In this document: positions 43,777 to 47,132 of the stretch, piece after piece
How the letters are laid out: each line of letters starts with the position of its first letter
Position numbering within the stretch: position 1 is the stretch's first letter
DNA from: Cryomorphaceae bacterium
Lineage (GTDB): Bacteria > Bacteroidota > Bacteroidia > Flavobacteriales > Schleiferiaceae
NCBI GenBank assembly: GCA_020832345.1
Contig: JAFIEY010000068.1
Location: 1 to 47,132 of the forward strand
Length of the DNA stretch: 47,132 nucleotides
Reading direction: 5' to 3'
Position numbers and translations under genes: made by a program
Notes under the pieces: model-generated
Databases searched by the model: none
What the model was told of the DNA's origin: nothing
What the model saw: the letters and a program-made list of their open reading frames with translations, nothing else

Positions 43777-44795
43777 TGCATTCTTCTTTTGTGTTTGAAC
43801 AACAGATACATAAAGAACGGCCCGCCGATGACGGAGGTAATAATGCCAATGGGAAGTTCGGAAGGCATGACAATGGTGCGGGCAAAGATGTCGGCCAGCA
43901 GGAGTAAGATGGCGCCACCGAGTACCGACATGGGAATGACGAAGCGGTGAGCGGGGCCAAATATTGTGCGGATGATGTGGGGAACCACCAGACCGACAAA
44001 TCCGATGGAGCCACAAAAAGCGACACTTACGCCCACACACATTGCGCTGGCTATAATGATGTTGCGGTTGGTTAGTTTAAGTGAAATGCCAAGGTGACCG
44101 GCTTCAGATTCACCCAGCGAAAGAACGTCCAGTGTATGTTGAATGCGATGGAAATAACGCAGTGTAAGGACAAATACCGGCAACATAAAGAGCAGCTTTT
44201 CCCAGCTAATTCCACCCACATCACCCATAGACCAGAAAGTAAAGGTGCGGATGGCGGCATCATCGGAGAAGTAAATGACCAGGCCGGTGAGGGCGCTGAA
44301 AATGGCGTTGAAGGCAATCCCCGCCAAAATGAGCATGCTGATATCGGTTTTGCCAAAGCGTTTGCTGAAGTGATATATGGCATAGCAAACCCCAACACTC
44401 CCCGAAAAGGCAAAGAACGGCAGCAGGTAATAGCCCAGTATTTTTTGCAATACCACTGGAAATAGTGTGGAAAAGGCAATCACGAGCACTGCGCTGAACG
44501 TAGCGCCTGTGGTAATTCCGATGATGCCGGCGTCCACGAGCGGATTTCTGAATAAACCCTGTAACGCAGCTCCGCTTACCGCGAGCATGGCGCCTACAAT
44601 CATTGCGCCTATGGTGCGCGGGAGACGAATATTGAGCAAAACGCCCCTTTCCAGATCACTCAGTTGTCCGGTGAGCAAACGCCCCGGCTGTATGTGCATC
44701 GCACCCACCTGAAGCGAGATAAATGCAATCACCACCAATGCGGATAGTAAAATCAGCAGCGGTAGCCCGACGATTCTGTTGATAAGAGCAATCAC
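43773..44795 (-). CDS. hmuU: Haem ABC transporter permease (FecCD family)
   Basis: The 340-residue membrane protein has about nine or ten helices and FecCD family features: LNIRLPRTIGAMIVGAMLAVSGAALQGLFRNPLVDAGIIG (residues ~50-90), WSMGDVGG, and the coupling region near GFVGLVVPHIIRTIFGPAHR. It dimerises and pairs with two HmuV subunits. The start overlaps hmuT by 4 bp and the end overlaps hmuV by 4 bp, so all three are translationally linked. Confidence 0.93.
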   Translation of the reverse strand: MIALINRIVGLPLLILLSALVVIAFISLQVGAMHIQPGRLLTGQLSDLERGVLLNIRLPRTIGAMIVGAMLAVSGAALQGLFRNPLVDAGIIGITTGATFSAVLVIAFSTLFPVVLQKILGYYLLPFFAFSGSVGVCYAIYHFSKRFGKTDISMLILAGIAFNAIFSALTGLVIYFSDDAAIRTFTFWSMGDVGGISWEKLLFMLPVFVLTLRYFHRIQHTLDVLSLGESEAGHLGISLKLTNRNIIIASAMCVGVSVAFCGSIGFVGLVVPHIIRTIFGPAHRFVIPMSVLGGAILLLLADIFARTIVMPSELPIGIITSVIGGPFFMYLLFKHKRRMQ

Positions 44796-45649
44796 AGTTC
44801 GGCAGTGATTTTGGTTCGGAGTTCATCGACGGCTTCGCCCAGGCGTGGACCGAAATTGGAAAGCAGACTGCTGTCCATATAAATAAATGCCTTGTTTTTG
44901 CCCGCACGGGTTTCTTTTACCCCCGGAATTTTGAGAATACCTTCAGTGCCGCCCATGGATTCGTAGCCTGAAGTGAAAAACAACAAGTAGTCGGGATTGG
45001 CGGCAGCGAGTGCTTCCGGGGTAAGTGCGCGGAAATCGGTAAACGCATCTACCGCATTTTCTCCGCCCGCCAGTGCAATGATGGAAGCGGCAAACGTTTC
45101 CCGTCCGGCAATGTTGAGCGCTCCAGCGCCGCGTGCATATACAAATAATACACGGGGCTTGTTTGCCTGAGGTGTACTCTCAGATAAAGCGGGTAAATTG
45201 TCGATGAGGGCAGTTGCCTTATCCGCAAGATTCAGCGTACGTCCGATGGTGCTGATCATTTTTTTGGTCGAACTCAGGCTGAAATGGTTTTCCACCTCGA
45301 TCAATTCAATTTGGTAGCGCGTCAGCATCTCTTTGTTTTCGTCTGATAGAAAATCCTTTAGCGAAATGATCACATCCGGTTTTTGCGCCAGTATGGATTC
45401 TATTTTCACCTGTGATTGATGTCCGAGATTTGGTTTTTCGCGAAGGGTAGGGGGGTACACCGAAGTGATGTCTGTGGCAACAATGTGGTTTTCCGCGCCC
45501 AGTGCAGCTACAATTTCCGAAACCGCACCGCCAAGGGTAATGATACGTTGATGCGAATGTTCATCAGTGGTTGCGGATGGGCTGCATCCTGAGATGAGAG
45601 ATGTCAGTATTATGATTGCAGATATGAGATGGAGGCGAAAATTCAGCAT
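44792..45649 (-). CDS. hmuT: Haem ABC transporter substrate-binding lipoprotein
   Basis: The 285-residue product has a lipoprotein signal with lipobox ISGC (Cys22) followed by a class III (helical-backbone) binding fold: QRIITLGGAVSEIVAALGAENHIVATDITSVYP, LREKPNLGHQSQVKIESILAQKPDVII and the second lobe FVYARGAGALNIAGRETFAASIIALAGGENAVDAF. It is the haem-binding component for HmuUV. A 288-bp gap separates it from the LuxR-type regulator upstream and contains a 13-bp palindrome at 45810-45822. Confidence 0.9.
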   Translation of the reverse strand: MLNFRLHLISAIIILTSLISGCSPSATTDEHSHQRIITLGGAVSEIVAALGAENHIVATDITSVYPPTLREKPNLGHQSQVKIESILAQKPDVIISLKDFLSDENKEMLTRYQIELIEVENHFSLSSTKKMISTIGRTLNLADKATALIDNLPALSESTPQANKPRVLFVYARGAGALNIAGRETFAASIIALAGGENAVDAFTDFRALTPEALAAANPDYLLFFTSGYESMGGTEGILKIPGVKETRAGKNKAFIYMDSSLLSNFGPRLGEAVDELRTKITAEL

Positions 45650-45809
45650 ATTGGTTTACGATTAAGCTTTTTAATATTTAAAGTCTTTGAAAAGAAAAAC
45701 TCAAGTACGAGGCTTTCGAGTTTTTGAATTTAAGGAGTTTACAAAGGGTAAATGACTGATTCAAAAACGAGAATAACGAAGTAATTGTGGTTTTCTTGAG
45801 AAGACTATT

Positions 45810-45822
45810 TAGAATCATTCTA
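45810..45822. promoter_or_regulatory. 13-bp palindrome upstream of hmuT, candidate iron-regulator site
   Basis: TAGAATCATTCTA is a perfect inverted repeat around a central C, the same layout as the core of a Fur 7-1-7 site. The half-site TTTAGAAT also occurs in both 21-bp repeats around the promoter of the LuxR-type gene. No clear -7/-33 promoter was found between it and hmuT. Confidence 0.45.
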
Positions 45823-45914
45823 TGCGGCAAAAGTATGGTGGTGATATCTACTCAAAGCCACTAATGGTGGTTGAAATGATATACTATTGGTAGTGAAAAA
45901 ATGTGTGAATTTGC

Positions 45915-45936
45915 TTCCCGGGAAATAATCCGGGAG
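45915..45936 (-). terminator. Weak hairpin after the LuxR-type regulator gene
   Basis: TCCCGG and CCGGGA pair around an 8-nt loop directly after the stop codon at 45938. On the minus strand a T run (ATTTTTTC) follows only after about 13 nt, so termination would be inefficient and read-through into hmuT is possible. Confidence 0.35.
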
Positions 45937-45937
45937 A

Positions 45938-46546
45938 TTACAATTGAATAAAACCCTCTTTGATGGACTTAACGACCAATTCCACCGGGGTGCGGACATC
46001 GAATTTACGGAGCAGGCGTTTGCGGTAGGTATTGATGGTATGTGTGCTCAGGAAGAGTTCTTCCGCGATTTCTGCCGTTTGTTTACCCTGCGTTATTTTT
46101 TGGAGTACTTCGTATTCGCGTTTGTTGATGTCGATGCGGGCATTGTCGGTATCCGGACTGAGTGCATCCAGTAATTTTTCGCAGAAGAATTTTTTGCCAT
46201 TGCGGAGGGAGTGGAGCGCGTATTGAATTTCTTCAAGCTGGCAATCGCGGGTAATAAACGCCTTTACCGGCATATTCCACGCGGATACGTCAAACAGTTT
46301 GGGATTATCAACAATGATCATCCAGGCGTGTGTTTCGGCGGAATGCGTATGTACCGGCGATTGATTGATGCCAAAATGCTGATCTGTAACAATGATGTGT
46401 GCTTTTTGAATGATGCCCGGCGAAAGTTCAGCGTTGGTGGTTGCGTTGAACACCACATTCAAGTCTGTTACGCCCTTGATAATCCCCTTAAAAGCCTCGC
46501 GCAACAGGTCGTCTGACAAGGCGAGAATAACATTTTGTCTGCTCAT
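45938..46546 (-). CDS. LuxR/NarL-type regulator with a degenerate receiver domain, linked to the haem locus
   Basis: The 202-residue protein has a receiver-like N-terminal half in which an Asp sits in the phospho-acceptor place (IIVTDQHFG, Asp55), but the conserved Lys is replaced by Arg (FITRDC). It may therefore not be controlled by normal phosphorylation. The C-terminal LuxR HTH is intact (INKREYEVLQKITQGKQTAEIAEELFLSTHTINTYRKRLLRKFDV). It is encoded upstream of hmuT on the same strand and is likely to regulate haem uptake. Its start codon lies inside one of two 21-bp repeats, so it is probably under operator control itself. No kinase gene is adjacent. Confidence 0.8.
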   Translation of the reverse strand: MSRQNVILALSDDLLREAFKGIIKGVTDLNVVFNATTNAELSPGIIQKAHIIVTDQHFGINQSPVHTHSAETHAWMIIVDNPKLFDVSAWNMPVKAFITRDCQLEEIQYALHSLRNGKKFFCEKLLDALSPDTDNARIDINKREYEVLQKITQGKQTAEIAEELFLSTHTINTYRKRLLRKFDVRTPVELVVKSIKEGFIQL

Positions 46547-46565
46547 TATTTTGATTCATTCTAAA
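46545..46565 (-). promoter_or_regulatory. 21-bp repeat, copy overlapping the LuxR-type gene start
   Basis: Bases 46545-46565 are identical to 46601-46621. The plus-strand core is TTTGATTCATTCTAAA. It covers the start codon and the predicted transcription start, a repressor-like position. Confidence 0.5.
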
Positions 46566-46568
46566 GAG

Positions 46569-46599
46569 CAAAAATGCAACACGGGAGAGAAACACGCAA
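46569..46599 (-). promoter_or_regulatory. Candidate promoter of the LuxR-type regulator
   Basis: TTG (46597-46599) and CATTTTTG (46569-46576) on the minus strand are 20 nt apart; the -7 box has one mismatch. The two 21-bp repeats flank it on both sides. Confidence 0.4.
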
Positions 46600-46600
46600 T

Positions 46601-46621
46601 ATTATTTTGATTCATTCTAAA
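46601..46621 (-). promoter_or_regulatory. 21-bp repeat, copy upstream of the LuxR-type gene promoter
   Basis: This is an exact second copy of 46545-46565, starting 56 bp further upstream, just beyond the -33 element. Confidence 0.5.
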
Positions 46622-46706
46622 TAAACGCTAATGGTAGTGATTATAATTCCTGTGGAATAGGAAATTTACAGCAATTTATATTGAATATTTTATAAAAAGA
46701 ATATAT

Positions 46707-46849
46707 GAAGCCATTTCGAAAAGGATGATTTCAATCAAAATTAATGTGGAGGGAATTTTTGAATCGAAGCTGACTAAATTGTTAATGAGGATTTGAAAAT
46801 TTACCGACAAGGTAAAATTTAACTGAAAGGTGTTTTTTAGAGCAAACTC
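46707..46849 (-). repeat. Palindrome-ended MITE-like repeat, copy 9 (reverse orientation, degenerate)
   Basis: This 143-bp copy reads in the opposite direction to the other eight. It is the long form but with many substitutions, and no flanking direct repeat is left. It borders the haem locus on the right. The rest of the 46547-47004 gap is AT-rich with no other gene. Confidence 0.8.
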
Positions 46850-46973
46850 AAAAATATAGATTTCACATCAGTATTACGCAGCATTTAATACAAGGATTTT
46901 AGAACGTACAGCTGTACAGGTATAAATCTATGTTTAAATAACCGCAATATAATTTGTCCTATAATTTATATTA

Positions 46974-47016
46974 TGTTAAGTAGAAAATTTAAAAACAAAG
47001 GAACATGATTACGCAC
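46974..47016 (+). repeat. Duplicated gene-start segment, first copy
   Basis: This segment of about 43 bp (including GAAATTTAAAAACAAAGG-type leader and the start ATGATTAC) is repeated with a few changes at 47087-47129, 113 bp further on. Both copies carry AAAGGA before an ATG. Confidence 0.85.
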
Positions 47017-47121
47017 GTCCCTTCTTTAAAACTTATACAAGGTCTAAATAGAATCGATTTGCTTGCTAATTTTCATATCACGCTTTTGTTAAGTAGAAAT
47101 TTTAAAAACAAAGGAACATGA
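47005..47121 (+). CDS. Short 38-codon frame, probable remnant of a duplicated gene start
   Basis: An ATG at 47005 with AAAGGA five bases upstream opens a frame of 38 codons (MITHVPSLKLIQGLNRIDLL and 18 more). Its TGA overlaps the ATG of a second frame that also begins MITH (47118, cut by the window end). It looks like a truncated first copy of the gene that starts at 47118. No family can be assigned. Confidence 0.35.
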   Translation: MITHVPSLKLIQGLNRIDLLANFHITLLLSRNFKNKGT

Positions 47122-47129
47122 TTACCCAC
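47087..47129 (+). repeat. Duplicated gene-start segment, second copy
   Basis: This is the partner of 46974-47016. It may extend beyond the window end. Confidence 0.8.
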
Positions 47130-47132
47130 TTC
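47118..47132 (+). CDS. Start of a gene cut by the window end
   Basis: An ATG with AAAGGA upstream begins MITHF, matching the first codons of the short frame at 47005. Only five codons are visible, so the product cannot be named. Confidence 0.3.

Noticed and set aside
43777-44040. N-terminal extension of HmuV
   Set aside because: The frame overlaps hmuU almost entirely and is not family-like; the ATG at 43776 gives the expected start and a 4-bp overlap.
46707-46849. Insertion sequence or transposase remnant
   Set aside because: No transposase-like frame is seen; the sequence aligns end to end with the short repeat family in reverse.

Overview
The window reads as a chromosomal segment of a Bacteroidota bacterium, most likely of the order Flavobacteriales. 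The evidence is type IX secretion (T9SS) C-terminal sorting domains, promoters of the Bacteroidota type (TTTG, about 19 nt, TAnnTTTG), almost no Shine-Dalgarno sequences, an OstA-like/PurA/Fur cluster, a DnaA/low-molecular-weight phosphatase/SAM-methyltransferase cluster, and a HmuY-type haem-uptake locus. No rRNA, tRNA, CRISPR array or complete transposase gene was seen.

Layout. 1-3.9 kb: two co-directional T9SS-secreted proteins, an AT-rich M43 metalloprotease and an Asp-box beta-propeller protein. 3.9-9.5 kb: housekeeping genes (small membrane protein, lplA, pdxH, RsmI-like methyltransferase, low-molecular-weight phosphatase, dnaA, thioesterase). 9.5-15.1 kb: secreted beta-helix protein, Zur/Fur-like regulator, a large M1-peptidase-like protein with a degenerate active site and an apparent outer-membrane barrel, and a TANGO2/NRDE protein. 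15.1-18.4 kb: divergent response regulator and GAF/PAS sensor kinase. 18.4-18.85 kb: a gene-free stretch with three copies of an identical 23-nt leader, each followed by an intrinsic-terminator-like hairpin. 18.85-27.6 kb: leftward genes for ABC1 kinase, TetR-like regulator, MeaB, a thioredoxin-fold protein, a CAP protein, OstA-like, PurA and Fur. 27.7-29.8 kb: an AT-rich ATPase/RloB pair resembling abortive-infection phage-defence modules. 30-38.3 kb: secreted hypothetical, FabH, prohibitin-like lipoprotein, thioredoxin lipoprotein, FAD oxidoreductase, DUF6580 transporter-like protein, an XRE regulator behind an array of TACAAnTGTA sites, LiaF-like and TerC proteins. 38.4-38.7 kb: a decayed outer-membrane-protein gene. 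39-46.6 kb: a GC-richer haem acquisition locus (hmuY, hmuR, hmuS, hmuV, hmuU, hmuT and a LuxR-type regulator). The window ends in a duplicated gene start.

The most striking feature is a family of nine short palindrome-ended repeats (55 or about 122-143 bp) scattered from 15.9 to 46.8 kb. They have imperfect 17-bp terminal inverted repeats, and at least five copies are flanked by exact 6-bp direct repeats, so they look like MITEs (short non-autonomous transposons). One strand of the element stays open as a reading frame. One copy has inserted at the end of hmuV and now supplies its last 43 codons and stop codon, much like the protein-coding palindromic elements known from Rickettsia. The leader-hairpin triplet at 18.6 kb and the operator array of the XRE gene are the other undescribed-looking structures. 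All function calls come from reading motifs in the sequence; no database search was run.
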